Shown piece after piece: positions 1-8,692 of a DNA stretch of 64,000 nucleotides. The position numbers were made by a program, and so were the translations under genes. Source of the DNA: Chryseobacterium indologenes (GTDB taxonomy: Bacteria > Bacteroidota > Bacteroidia > Flavobacteriales > Weeksellaceae); NCBI RefSeq assembly GCF_002025665.1, contig NZ_CP018786.1:1922001-1986000 (forward strand). Reading direction: 5' to 3'. Each line of letters begins with the position of its first letter. Position 1 is the stretch's first letter. The notes under the pieces are model-generated. The model made no database searches. It was not told the origin of the DNA and saw only the letters and a list, made by a program, of their open reading frames with translations.

Positions 1-1
1 T

Positions 2-145
2 ATTTCCATGATGACAACCGGAATAAAGGAACGGTATCAGCAGCTTTTGAAAAAATATCCTTCGTTGGTTCAGCGGGTTCCAAAATCTCTTTTAGCAGCT
101 TATTTAGGAGTCTCAAGAGAGACCTTAAGCCGCCTGTCACTATAA
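2..145 (+). CDS. Crp/Fnr family transcriptional regulator, C-terminal fragment
   Basis: Only the last 47 codons lie in the window; the frame is open from base 2 and stops at 143-145. The translation contains the conserved ERYQQLL...P segment followed by the HTH helix LAAYLGVSRETLSRL, which is the C-terminal winged helix of Crp/Fnr proteins. The recognition helix carries R-E-T-x-x-R, the residues that in E. coli CRP read GTGA half-sites. Two GTGA-N6-TCAC palindromes lie immediately downstream, so autoregulation or control of the next gene is plausible. The effector domain is outside the window, so the signal is unknown. It differs from the two other Crp/Fnr proteins of this window, whose helices read DSSLSR and SVSLSR. 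Confidence 0.85.
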   Translation: MSMMTTGIKERYQQLLKKYPSLVQRVPKSLLAAYLGVSRETLSRLSL

Positions 146-148
146 AAT

Positions 149-186
149 TGTGACGATGATCACAGCATAATCGTGACTCTGATCAC
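149..186. promoter_or_regulatory. Tandem Crp-type operators (GTGA-N6-TCAC x2)
   Basis: Bases 149-164 read TGTGA-N6-TCACA, a perfect match to the classical CRP palindrome; bases 173-186 contain a second GTGA-N6-TCAC. The centres are 23 bp apart. They sit between the regulator fragment ending at 145 and the RidA gene starting at 246. A weak -7 element (CAATTTTG, 210-217) downstream would place the sites roughly 45 and 68 bp upstream of the start of transcription, positions typical for an activator. The sites are seen directly; the regulator assignment is inferred from its RETLSR recognition helix. Confidence 0.65.
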
Positions 187-245
187 CGGAATTTGAGGCT
201 TTTGTTCTGCAATTTTGTAGAGTAACATATAACAAATTCAAAACA

Positions 246-635
246 ATGGAAAAAAGAACCATTAATCCATGGAAATGGCAGGAAGAGAGAAGCTATTCTC
301 AGGCTGTAGAAGTAAAAAATGTTGAAAGTACTTTATACTGCTCCGGACAGGCAGCTATTGATCCTGATGGAATATCCAGTACTCATGATATGAAATCGCA
401 ACTGGAACAGGCTATTGCCAATCTGGAAGAAGTGATCTATTCAGCAGGATATGAATGTGGAAATATAGTAAGATTAAATATCTATACAACTTCTACTGAA
501 GAGCTCTGGCCTCACTTTCCCATTCTTCAGGAGTGGATTGCAAGGCATAAGCTTCAACAGGCCGTAACAATGCTTGAAGTAAAAAGTTTGTTTGAAACTT
601 TAAAGGTGGAACTTGAAGCTACAGCCGTAAAATAA
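246..635 (+). CDS. RidA family protein (YjgF/YER057c/UK114)
   Basis: This 129-residue protein has the size and pattern of the RidA/YjgF family, trimeric cytosolic proteins that hydrolyse reactive enamine/imine intermediates such as 2-aminoacrylate. Visible family features are the N-terminal YSQAVEV segment, the STLYCSGQAAID strand, the central QLEQAIANLEEVI helix and the C-terminal TMLEVKSLF...VELEATAV strand. The usual catalytic Arg of the RidA subgroup (normally in a C-terminal R-x-A/V motif) is not obvious, so it may belong to a non-deaminase Rid subgroup. It lies alone between Crp-type operators and its own terminator at 661-692, suggesting single-gene transcription under the upstream Crp/Fnr regulator. 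Confidence 0.85.
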   Translation: MEKRTINPWKWQEERSYSQAVEVKNVESTLYCSGQAAIDPDGISSTHDMKSQLEQAIANLEEVIYSAGYECGNIVRLNIYTTSTEELWPHFPILQEWIARHKLQQAVTMLEVKSLFETLKVELEATAVK

Positions 636-660
636 ATGAGAAACAGAGCTTAAAAAATTA

Positions 661-692
661 AACCTTCAAAATATAAATTTGAAGGTTTTTTC
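661..692 (+). terminator. Rho-independent terminator after the RidA gene
   Basis: Ten-base arms AACCTTCAAA (661-670) and TTTGAAGGTT (678-687) pair perfectly around a short A/T loop and run into a T tract. It also overlaps a possible TTG start at 679 of the next reading frame, which argues for the downstream ATG at 733. Confidence 0.85.
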
Positions 693-732
693 TTACATTT
701 ATCCTATACCAATTAGTATATCCAAAGATCAT

Positions 733-1521
733 ATGAATATTCAACTTTTTTCAAAAAATGCTTTAATAGGTGGAGCTACACAGGGAATCGGTGCCGGAAT
801 TGCTTTAGAACTTGCGAAATGTGGTGCTAATGTTACCGTTATGGCTCGTAATGAAACAAAACTTAAAGCCTTTGTTTCTTCACTGCCGGTCATCAATCCG
901 GAACAGGAACATGGATATCTGGTAGCTGATTTTTCGGATTTTGAAAATTATAAGAAAATTATAAAAGGATTTTTTAATGATCATTCGATAGATATTCTGG
1001 TCAATAATACAAATGGTCCTGAACCTGGTTTAGCACTGGATAAAAGCGCAGATGATTATCAGAAAGCATTTGACCTTCTCTTTAAAACTGTTTGCGAAAC
1101 AACATTATTGGCTTTACCGCATATGATTCAACAGAAAAAAGGGCGTATCATTAATGTTTCTTCTTTATCCGTAAAAGAACCGATTGGAAATCTGGCCTTG
1201 TCCAATTCTATACGTTCTGCAGTAATCGCTTGGGCAAAAACCCTTTCTAATGAGATTGCACAGCATAATATTACGGTAAATAATGTCTTAACAGGATATT
1301 TCGATACTGAAAGAATTCAAAAACTGGTGGCTCATGAGGCTCAGCAAAGTGGTTCAAAAGCAGAGGAAATAAGAATGGCGAGGGAAAATAAAATTCCTAT
1401 GAAAAGATTCGGAAAACCTGAAGAATATGGACATCTTGTAGCTTTTCTCGCTTCAGAATATGCAGGCTATCTTACCGGAACAAGTATTCCTTTGGATGGA
1501 GGATTGAATAATACGTATTAA
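733..1521 (+). CDS. SDR family oxidoreductase
   Basis: A short-chain dehydrogenase/reductase of 263 residues using the ATG at 733; the longer frame from a TTG at 679 begins inside a terminator and is rejected. The N-terminal Rossmann motif appears as GGATQGIGAGIA, the NNTNG motif as NNTNGPEPG (normally NNAG), the catalytic serine in INVSSLSV, and the C-terminal SDR tail YLTGTSIPLDGG. At the expected YxxxK position the sequence reads NSIRSAVIAWAK, so the catalytic Tyr appears to be replaced by Ser/Asn. That pattern is known in a subgroup of 3-oxoacyl-ACP-reductase-like SDRs that lack classical chemistry. The substrate is unknown. It is probably transcribed alone. Confidence 0.85.
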   Translation: MNIQLFSKNALIGGATQGIGAGIALELAKCGANVTVMARNETKLKAFVSSLPVINPEQEHGYLVADFSDFENYKKIIKGFFNDHSIDILVNNTNGPEPGLALDKSADDYQKAFDLLFKTVCETTLLALPHMIQQKKGRIINVSSLSVKEPIGNLALSNSIRSAVIAWAKTLSNEIAQHNITVNNVLTGYFDTERIQKLVAHEAQQSGSKAEEIRMARENKIPMKRFGKPEEYGHLVAFLASEYAGYLTGTSIPLDGGLNNTY

Positions 1522-1608
1522 TATCAATCAATTATTAAGAAAATAAATAAAATTTTCATGTAATAAACTCTTTCCTCTGGTTGTCATATCAATATTGGAA
1601 AATATGAT

Positions 1609-4600
1609 ATGAAAAACTGGTCTTTTAAAAAATGGAACACCGTACTGGGATGGTTCCTTTTCGCTATTGCGCTTATTACTTATCTTTCAACGATCGAACA
1701 TTCCCTGAGTTTTTGGGACTGCGGAGAGTATATCTCTTCAGCCGTGAAGCTGGAGGTAACCCATGCTCCGGGAGCGGCTTTATTCCAGATTATGGGAGCG
1801 GTAGCAAGTATTTTTGCATTGGGGAATGCAGAAAATTATTCTATTGTAATCAATGCCATGTCAGCATTATTCAGTGCATTTACAATCCTGTTTCTGTTCT
1901 GGACGATTACCCATTTTTTAAGAAGACTTTTACATAAAGATGTTGAAAAAATTACAAGACATCAGGAAATATCGATTCTGTTTTCCGGAGTAATCGGAGC
2001 TTTATGTTTTACGTTTTCAGATACATTTTGGTTTTCAGCAGTAGAAGGAGAAGTGTATGCAATGGCTTCGATGTTTATCGCTTTGCTGGTATGGCTCATC
2101 ACCAAATGGGAAAACGAATATAAAGCAGTCGACAGCGAGAGATGGATTATTCTTATTTTCTTTATCATAGGGCTTTCTGTGGGGGTGCATATGATGTGTA
2201 TGCTGGCTATTCCGGCCATATGCCTGGTGTATTATGCCAGAAATTATACTTTTTCGTGGAAGAGTTTTATAGTAGCCAATTTGGTTACACTTGGAATTCT
2301 TGCCTTCGTATTCAAGATGATTTTCCCTTTGATAATGACAATGTTTGGAAAGCTTGAAATCTTCTTTGTGAACGGACTGGGACTTCCTTTCCATTCAGGG
2401 ACCATTGTGGCGTTTGTTCTTATGACAGTCATAAGTTATCTCCTGATTAAATATGCCCGAAAAACAAAAAGAAAACTTTACCAGACTGTTGTTTTATCTC
2501 TGGTCTATATGATCATAGGATTTTCATGCTGGCTGGTAATTCCGATAAGAGCCAACGCCAATCCTCCGATGAACCTTAATGATCCTGATACCGCCATCGG
2601 AATGAGAGATTATTATAACAGAGTGCAATACGGTGACTGGCCTACGATTTACGGACAGAATTACACTGCATTTCTTGATAAAAACGGACTGGAAAAAGAT
2701 GAAGACGGAAGTTACAAAAGGGAGATTACCGGAGATATTTACGAAAAAGATGAAAAAACCGGAACGTACAGAAAGACCGGAGAAAGATTCAACTATGTGT
2801 TTAACAAATCCCATATAAGTTTCATGCCAAGGATGTTCAATGAAGATAAAGAGGTGACCGCCAATTATATTTCTTTATATGGAGCACCTGATTTTACTTT
2901 TAATTATGATAATGAAGATGTTGCAGACAATCCCGAAGCAAAAAGAATTTTCGAAGAACTGAGAGCAAAATATGAAGGAGACTCCATCACAGCAGAAGAT
3001 TATCTGAAAGTGAAACCTTATGATCTGATCAAGGTACAGCGTCCTTCTTTTGCCCAGAATATGGATTATTTTATTTCATTCCAGAACGGATATTATTTTG
3101 TCAGATATCTGATGTGGAATTTTGCAGGAAGACAGAATGATCTTCAGGGACACATGGAAAACACCAATGGAAATTGGATCTCAGGATTTTCTTTTATTGA
3201 TAATGCTTTATTGGGAGATCAGGATCATATGCCTGCCCAATTTAAAAATGAAAGTACCGTAAAGTTTTTCTTTCTTCCATTGATTGTAGGATTGATTGGT
3301 TTCTTTTTCCAGCTGAACAGAGATTTTGGACGGTTTTATGCCATTCTTTCCTTGTTTATTCTGACAAGTATGGGAATTGTTTTCTATACCGGAGTAAAAC
3401 CATTTGAAGTAAGAGAAAGAGATTATGCCATGGTAGGCTCATTTTATGCCTTTGCCATCTGGATTGGTCTGGGAGCCGGAGCCATCCTTTTGATGATTCA
3501 GTCTAAGGTTAAATCCAATGCTGCCAACATTATTCTTGGGCTTATTTTATTAGGAATTCCTTTGATGATGGGATTTCAGAATTACACTTCGCATGACAGA
3601 AGTAAGAAGACTGCAGCTCGTGACTATGCCTGGTCATTTTTACGGTCATTGCCGAAAGATGATATTATTTTTATTTATGGTGATAATGATACCTTTCCGG
3701 TATGGGCCATTCAGGAAACAGAAAGATTCAGGGATGATGTGAAAACGGTCAACTTTACCCTTTTGGCTACTCCATGGAATATAGATCAGGTGAAAAGAAG
3801 AACTTACAATGCGAAAGGGATTCCGGGTGAATTAACGCATGAAGAATATAGAGATGGCGTTAATGATCAGGTTTATCTGATGAAAAAAGAAAACTGGGAA
3901 GAACTTTTCCAAATGCTGAAAGAACAGGGAGCTCCGGATACTGCTTTTCAGGAATTCAGAAAATATCTGACTCAGGATTCTCTGACTTTGAAAGATGCTA
4001 TGAAATTTCTGAAATTGAAATCTTCTGATAAAGATGAATTGCTTAAAATGTATTTCGGAGAAAAACAATATGAAAAATACAATATTCTTCCGGTGAGTAA
4101 ATTTATTCTTCCGGTAAATAAGGCAAATGCGGTGAAAGCCGGGATCATTACTCAGGCAGATCTTCCAAAAGCTGTAGATCAGATCACGATTAATTATGAA
4201 GCCAACACACTTTATAAAAGTAATTTGATGATGCTCGATATGCTGGCTAATTTCGATTGGAAACGTCCGATCAATTTCTCTTCTGGCGGAATGTATGACA
4301 GCGAAAATATTTTTTATCTGGATGAATATCTTCAGTTTGACGGTTTCAGCTACAGGCTGGTTCCTATTCATACTCCACAGAGTCCGGATGGAGACAAAGG
4401 AAGGGTAGATGCGAATTCTCTTTATCATGTGGTAAAAAACTTCAGATGGGGAAATTTTAAAGATCTGAGTATTTATTATGATGAAACGGCTACGTCAAAT
4501 ATCTTGGGCTACAGAATGTCTGTCAGCAGGGCAGTGTCTGCATTGGTTGTCAATGGGCAGAAAGCTAAAGCGTTGGAGTTACTGGATCTTGCCGCAAAAG

Positions 4601-5094
4601 AAATTCCTGTGGAGAAATACAGTGATCCACGTTCATTAAGTGCAATGGTTACAGGATATATTGTTGCAGGAAAGGAACAAAAAGGTCTTCAGCTGGCAGA
4701 AATGCTCAAAAAAAGAATATTTGAAGAATATGATTATTACCAGAATCTTTCTCCTTCATTTAAAGCAATGGCTAAAAGGCAGATGAGGTCAAAACCAATG
4801 GAATATGCACTTGTTGTTGCAGCTGTTACAGATGCCTACAAAACTTTGGGACAGAATGAAAAAGCCCATGCTTACCTTTTACAATCAATAGAACCTATCG
4901 ATAAGAAATTCAGTGTTTTTATCAAAGGACTTCAACAGATGGGCAAACAAAAAGCAGTGAAGGAAGCTGAAAATATACGCCAGATCGCTCCTTTTTATCA
5001 ATATTTGTTCAATGTCATGCAGCCTTTTGATTCCACATATTCCAGAAAAAAAGAAATTGAAATCACCAATGCAATGATGAAAGTGACACAGTAA
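1609..5094 (+). CDS. DUF2723 / GT117 family membrane glycosyltransferase
   Basis: An 1161-residue protein with about a dozen hydrophobic segments in the first ~640 residues and a soluble C-terminal half. The N-terminus carries FWDCGEYI (Asp37, Glu40), the acidic signature of the DUF2723 (PF11028) family, now classed as GT117 and related to TMEM260 O-mannosyltransferases. These are GT-C enzymes in the inner membrane that use lipid-linked sugars. After residue ~650 comes an Asp-rich segment (IYGDNDTFPVWAIQE), and the last ~200 residues look TPR-like. In Bacteroidota the protein is usual at this length and is thought to modify secreted proteins; the acceptor is not deducible here. The gene stands alone and ends in a strong terminator. 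Confidence 0.85.
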   Translation: MKNWSFKKWNTVLGWFLFAIALITYLSTIEHSLSFWDCGEYISSAVKLEVTHAPGAALFQIMGAVASIFALGNAENYSIVINAMSALFSAFTILFLFWTITHFLRRLLHKDVEKITRHQEISILFSGVIGALCFTFSDTFWFSAVEGEVYAMASMFIALLVWLITKWENEYKAVDSERWIILIFFIIGLSVGVHMMCMLAIPAICLVYYARNYTFSWKSFIVANLVTLGILAFVFKMIFPLIMTMFGKLEIFFVNGLGLPFHSGTIVAFVLMTVISYLLIKYARKTKRKLYQTVVLSLVYMIIGFSCWLVIPIRANANPPMNLNDPDTAIGMRDYYNRVQYGDWPTIYGQNYTAFLDKNGLEKDEDGSYKREITGDIYEKDEKTGTYRKTGERFNYVFNKSHISFMPRMFNEDKEVTANYISLYGAPDFTFNYDNEDVADNPEAKRIFEELRAKYEGDSITAEDYLKVKPYDLIKVQRPSFAQNMDYFISFQNGYYFVRYLMWNFAGRQNDLQGHMENTNGNWISGFSFIDNALLGDQDHMPAQFKNESTVKFFFLPLIVGLIGFFFQLNRDFGRFYAILSLFILTSMGIVFYTGVKPFEVRERDYAMVGSFYAFAIWIGLGAGAILLMIQSKVKSNAANIILGLILLGIPLMMGFQNYTSHDRSKKTAARDYAWSFLRSLPKDDIIFIYGDNDTFPVWAIQETERFRDDVKTVNFTLLATPWNIDQVKRRTYNAKGIPGELTHEEYRDGVNDQVYLMKKENWEELFQMLKEQGAPDTAFQEFRKYLTQDSLTLKDAMKFLKLKSSDKDELLKMYFGEKQYEKYNILPVSKFILPVNKANAVKAGIITQADLPKAVDQITINYEANTLYKSNLMMLDMLANFDWKRPINFSSGGMYDSENIFYLDEYLQFDGFSYRLVPIHTPQSPDGDKGRVDANSLYHVVKNFRWGNFKDLSIYYDETATSNILGYRMSVSRAVSALVVNGQKAKALELLDLAAKEIPVEKYSDPRSLSAMVTGYIVAGKEQKGLQLAEMLKKRIFEEYDYYQNLSPSFKAMAKRQMRSKPMEYALVVAAVTDAYKTLGQNEKAHAYLLQSIEPIDKKFSVFIKGLQQMGKQKAVKEAENIRQIAPFYQYLFNVMQPFDSTYSRKKEIEITNAMMKVTQ

Positions 5095-5102
5095 AACTTA
5101 AA

Positions 5103-5137
5103 TAAAAGCCTTTAAATTAGATGTTTAAAGGCTTTTT
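5103..5137 (+). terminator. Rho-independent terminator after the GT117 gene
   Basis: Arms AAAAGCCTTTAAA (5103-5115) and TTTAAAGGCTTTT (5124-5136) are perfectly complementary with an 8-base loop. A/T runs on both sides make it potentially bidirectional, serving the convergent hemerythrin gene too. Confidence 0.85.
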
Positions 5138-5151
5138 AATTTACTGCAGAT

Positions 5152-5604
5152 TTATTTCCAGAACTCATCTTCATAGTCGTCCTTTTCGTTATTATGAATC
5201 TGATGCAGCTCTGATCCTATTTTCTCAAAAGCAGAAGGATCCAGCTTTTCCTCCAGATGGGGAAACCATTCCCGTTCTTCAAAGCGGATATGCTGCTCCA
5301 GAAGATCGGCAAAACCTGACATAAGATCTGTATTTTCTGAGGAACTTATTTTTGAAACAATATCCTCAATATCTCTATGTTCTTTCTGTATACGAACTCT
5401 ATATTCATCTTCAAGATAATGAAATAAAATCTGTTCTTCTTCCATGAAATGTTTTTCCAGATGATGTTTCCAGAAATACAGGATATAATTTCTTATCCGC
5501 GAAACCTCAGTTTCTTTTTTCAGTCCCTGTCTTACTTTCCAGCTGCAAAGAAGCCCGAAATGATGATCTTTGGAAAGCGGGATAATATTTTGATTGCGTT
5601 TCAT
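5152..5604 (-). CDS. Hemerythrin domain-containing protein
   Basis: A 150-residue all-helical protein of the hemerythrin HHE cation-binding family. Metal-ligand candidates are spaced as in the family: SKDHHFGL near residue 14, WKHHLEKHFMEEE around 46-57, KEHRDIE around 75 and EQHIRFEEREWFPHLEE around 103-116. Such proteins bind a di-iron centre and O2 or NO. It lies just downstream of the NO-reductase cluster on the same strand (62 bp gap with a hairpin), which suggests a role in NO or oxygen handling, though it may have its own promoter. The exact ligand it binds cannot be decided from sequence. Confidence 0.85.
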   Translation of the reverse strand: MKRNQNIIPLSKDHHFGLLCSWKVRQGLKKETEVSRIRNYILYFWKHHLEKHFMEEEQILFHYLEDEYRVRIQKEHRDIEDIVSKISSSENTDLMSGFADLLEQHIRFEEREWFPHLEEKLDPSAFEKIGSELHQIHNNEKDDYEDEFWK

Positions 5605-5629
5605 GATTTTTTATTTAAAGATAATCAAA

Positions 5630-5651
5630 CCTCATAAGTTAACTCATGAGG
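5630..5651 (-). terminator. Palindrome between NO reductase and hemerythrin genes
   Basis: A 22-base near-palindrome with arms CCTCAT/ATGAGG and a centre AGTTAACT lies 15 bp after the NO reductase stop. It can form a hairpin in the minus-strand transcript but is followed only by TTTGATT, so termination would be partial; it could instead be an operator of the hemerythrin gene. Confidence 0.4.
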
Positions 5652-5666
5652 CTTGAATAAAGAATG

Positions 5667-7910
5667 CTAACGTTTTTCTTTCAACGACCAACCCAATTTA
5701 AGTCCGATGATGAAAATTACCAGAAGCAGCTCACCAGCAGCCAGTAAAATATCTCCCGGCACACGCATCCATCTCAGAAAATGCATGATGTCCGTTTGCA
5801 TGAATTCTGCAGAACGTGCATACCAATAACCTTCTTTTATAGAGGCTACCGACTGCATAATACCTATCGGCAGAAGACTTATCGTTACCATTACCAGCAG
5901 TCCGATATTAATCATCCAGAAAGCCCAGCCAATTAATTTATCATTCCATTGTCGGTCAGGATAAAGTCCTCGCAAAACAAACATCATTAATCCGATTCCC
6001 AGAATCCCATAAACTCCGAACAAGGCTGCATGACCATGTACTGCAGTGGTATTCAATCCCTGGATATAGTACAATGCGATAGGTGGGTTGATGGCAAACC
6101 CGAAGATTCCTGCGCCAAGGAAATTCCAGAAACACATGGCAATGAAGCAGTAGATAGGCCATTTGTAAGCCTGAATCCATGGGGTTGATTTACTCAGTTG
6201 ATAATTCTGGTATGCTTCATAGCCTATCAGAACAAGCGGCACTATTTCCAGGGCACTGAAAGTAGCTCCTAAGGCGAGTACAGCGGTAGGCGTAGCACTG
6301 AAATACAGATGGTGAAATGTCCCCAGAATTCCTCCGCCAAGAAAAATAATGGTAGAAAATAAAACGGCATTGGTGGCAGATTTCAACCTTAATAATCCCA
6401 GCCTTGTAAATAAAAAGGCAGCCACTACCGTTGCGAATACTTCAAAAAATCCTTCTACCCAAAGATGAACAACCCACCATCTCCAATATTCGGCAATCGC
6501 CATATGAGTTTGTCTTCCATACATTAATCCTGCTCCATAAAATAATGCAATGGCTACGGATGAAAGGGTAAATAGGGTCAGCAAATGACGGTCTCCATCT
6601 TTACGTTTCAAGGCTGGAAGCAATGCTCTGACCATTAAAACCAACCAGAGAATAAGCCCGATAAGCAGTAAGATCTGCCATACTCTTCCCAGTTCCACAT
6701 ATTCATAACCCTGATGTCCCCAAAGAAAATTATCAACCAGACCAAGCTTTTGCATTACACCAAGCCATTGCCCGGTTAATGATCCCAGTACAACAATCAG
6801 TAAGGCTCCGAATAATATATTGACTCCCAGTTTCTGATATTTCGGTTCATGCCCTGAAACTGCGGGAGCTATATAAAGTCCTGTGGCCAGCCATGAAGTG
6901 GCAATCCAGAATATTGCTAGCTGTACATGCCAGCTTCTGGAAACCGACTGTGGTAAAAACTGATCCAAAGGAATCCCATAAAATCCGCTTCCTTCCACAC
7001 CATAATGGGCTGTAACTACACCGGCAAGCATTTGAACAAGGATCAGCAGAGCAACGACCCAAATATATTTCAAAGTGGCTTTCATAGAAGGGGTAGGTTT
7101 CATATTTCGTAATGGATCTTCCAGTGGCAGAGCTTCACTGATTTCTTCCTCTTTGTTTCGGGCATGATAAAATACCAAAAGACCTACGCAACCTAATAAA
7201 AGTAATATACTTAACCCTGACCATAAATGTAATGAAGGAGGAGGAATGTTTCCAACCGATTCATCATGGGGCCAGTTATTGGTATAGGTTACATCATCTC
7301 CTGGTCTTTCTGTGATGCAAACCCATGTGCTCCATGCAAAGAAAGCATTCATTTTAGCCATTCTTCCGGTATCTTTAATGGTATTCTCAGGAATAGCATA
7401 CTGATCACGAAGTTTTGCCATGGAAGCATCATTCATGAATAATTTTGAATAATACTGTGAAAGCTGTTTCTGCACTTCAGCCCGTTCCGGGGAGAAAACA
7501 ATTTCATTATTGCTTTCATTAAAAGTATTGGTACGAAGTTCTTTTTTTAACAGTACCTGATATTTTGCCTGTTCTTCATCCGGAAGTTCTTGATAAACTT
7601 TTCCATCCTTTTTTGCCAGTTCATCAAGCAGAAGAATAGATTCACGGTGAAGATAATCAGCCGTCCAGTCCGGAGCAATATAGGCACCATGTCCCCAGAT
7701 ACTTCCTACTGTTTGCCCACCAATAGACTGCCAGACGTTCTGTCCGTCTTTAATATCCTGTGCGGTAGCCATCACAGTTCCATCTGTGCTGACTATTTTG
7801 CCCGGAATGGGTGGTATTTTCCTGTAAATTTCAGTCCCGTAGAAGATAAGAACCGCAAACGAAGCAACCATTACTACAGCAAGCCATATCCAAAGTTTTT
7901 TAGGTGTCAT
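5667..7910 (-). CDS. norZ: Quinol-dependent nitric oxide reductase (qNOR)
   Basis: A 747-residue single-subunit NO reductase that reduces 2 NO to N2O with electrons from the quinol pool. The first ~220 residues are the qNOR-specific periplasmic extension: a TM helix, then the VWQSIGG...GSIWGHGAY...DWTADYLHRE block. The catalytic domain follows with about 12 TM helices. Visible ligands are His328 (WHVQLAIFW, heme b), His482 with the NOR-specific Glu486 (HLWVEGFFE), the FeB pair His533-His534 (FHHLYFS) and His625/His627 (HGHAALFG). The Glu in place of the oxidase Tyr marks NO reductase rather than cytochrome oxidase. It is 13 bp after ric, so co-transcribed. No nitrite reductase is visible, so the role is NO detoxification or partial denitrification. 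Confidence 0.95.
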   Translation of the reverse strand: MTPKKLWIWLAVVMVASFAVLIFYGTEIYRKIPPIPGKIVSTDGTVMATAQDIKDGQNVWQSIGGQTVGSIWGHGAYIAPDWTADYLHRESILLLDELAKKDGKVYQELPDEEQAKYQVLLKKELRTNTFNESNNEIVFSPERAEVQKQLSQYYSKLFMNDASMAKLRDQYAIPENTIKDTGRMAKMNAFFAWSTWVCITERPGDDVTYTNNWPHDESVGNIPPPSLHLWSGLSILLLLGCVGLLVFYHARNKEEEISEALPLEDPLRNMKPTPSMKATLKYIWVVALLILVQMLAGVVTAHYGVEGSGFYGIPLDQFLPQSVSRSWHVQLAIFWIATSWLATGLYIAPAVSGHEPKYQKLGVNILFGALLIVVLGSLTGQWLGVMQKLGLVDNFLWGHQGYEYVELGRVWQILLLIGLILWLVLMVRALLPALKRKDGDRHLLTLFTLSSVAIALFYGAGLMYGRQTHMAIAEYWRWWVVHLWVEGFFEVFATVVAAFLFTRLGLLRLKSATNAVLFSTIIFLGGGILGTFHHLYFSATPTAVLALGATFSALEIVPLVLIGYEAYQNYQLSKSTPWIQAYKWPIYCFIAMCFWNFLGAGIFGFAINPPIALYYIQGLNTTAVHGHAALFGVYGILGIGLMMFVLRGLYPDRQWNDKLIGWAFWMINIGLLVMVTISLLPIGIMQSVASIKEGYWYARSAEFMQTDIMHFLRWMRVPGDILLAAGELLLVIFIIGLKLGWSLKEKR

Positions 7911-7923
7911 TCTATATTAATTT

Positions 7924-8649
7924 TTAAGATTCAACGGCAAATTCTTTTTCCAGTCGGATGGCTTTGGGGAAAAGAATATTATTCTCAAGGTGGATGTGTT
8001 TATGCAGGTCATTTTCGAAATCCTGAAGCATCGCAAAAGCTACTTTATAAGTATTGCAGGCATCTGCAGGTGGAAGATATTCTTGGGTGATTTCTGCGAT
8101 CCTTCTGAAACGGTCTCCTTCTACTGTGTGATCATGTTCCATCATGTGAACCGGATTTTCTACAGTTCCAAAATGAGGCTTTGGAAGAGAACTTCCGGAT
8201 ATTTTAGCCTTCACCATATTTTTTACAAACGGGAACAGAATCAGCTCTTCTTTTTTCATATGGGCAGCCAGATCGTGTGCCGATTCATTAAATAAAGAAT
8301 TGATTTCAAACAGTTCAGGATGTCTTCCTCCATGTACTTTGCACAATTTATCAAGAAATGCCTGCAAAACCGGGGTCTTTTCTTCTACATAACGGTGATG
8401 GGTTTTCTCAATATAATCTGTCAGAAGATCTAGCGGCCAGCTGTTAAAGTCTATTGCAGAATCTTGATTTTTTGGAAGGGCTTCCAGTGCTTCATAAATC
8501 TTTTCAGGAGCAAGTTTCTTATTGCTACATGCCTCTTCAATGGTTCTTCCTCCTTTACAGCAGAAATCGATACCATGTCTTTTAAAAATTGCAGCTGTTC
8601 TGAAATCTTCAGCCACCATATTTCCTATAAAGTCTGTTCTTGTATTCAT
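7924..8649 (-). CDS. ric: Iron-sulfur cluster repair di-iron protein (Ric/YtfE/ScdA)
   Basis: A 241-residue member of the RIC family, which repairs Fe-S clusters damaged by NO and peroxide. The first ~60 residues form the DUF542/ScdA_N domain with the conserved Cys pair in IDFCCKGG (residues 30-31). The rest is a hemerythrin-like di-iron domain with family-placed histidines and glutamates: EKTHHRYVEE, VHGGRHPELFEI, LAAHMKKEELILFPF, HMMEHDHTVEGDRFR and LHKHIHLENNILFP. Length matches the family. It lies between a cytochrome c gene (43 bp upstream) and qNOR (13 bp downstream), and the upstream gap carries a degenerate copy of the locus operator. This strongly supports nitrosative-stress function. 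Confidence 0.95.
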   Translation of the reverse strand: MNTRTDFIGNMVAEDFRTAAIFKRHGIDFCCKGGRTIEEACSNKKLAPEKIYEALEALPKNQDSAIDFNSWPLDLLTDYIEKTHHRYVEEKTPVLQAFLDKLCKVHGGRHPELFEINSLFNESAHDLAAHMKKEELILFPFVKNMVKAKISGSSLPKPHFGTVENPVHMMEHDHTVEGDRFRRIAEITQEYLPPADACNTYKVAFAMLQDFENDLHKHIHLENNILFPKAIRLEKEFAVES

Positions 8650-8652
8650 AAT

Positions 8653-8672
8653 ATAATACTTTTTTGTCTTTT
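8653..8672 (-). promoter_or_regulatory. Degenerate Rrf2-type operator upstream of ric
   Basis: The right arm GTCTTTT (8666-8672) is identical to that of the operator at 10115-10134, and the left arm (8653-8659) matches 5 of 7 bases at the same 6-bp spacing. The position is 4 bp upstream of the ric start codon. It is weak taken alone and is listed because it is the third copy in the same gene cluster. Confidence 0.35.
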
Positions 8673-8692
8673 ATTATTTTAAAATTTTTTAA

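Noticed and set aside
679..732. N-terminal extension of the SDR from a TTG start
   Set aside because: It begins inside the terminator of the preceding gene; ATG 733 gives a normal SDR N-terminus.
3832..4428. 198-codon open frame on the minus strand
   Set aside because: It is antisense to the GT117 gene and has no protein-like features.
5605..5629. Possible Rrf2-type operator before the hemerythrin gene
   Set aside because: Only about half of the arm positions match AAAAGAY-N6-RTCTTTT, too weak to list.
7590..8090. 166-codon open frame on the plus strand
   Set aside because: It spans the qNOR/ric boundary on the opposite strand; both genes are well supported, so this is a shadow frame.
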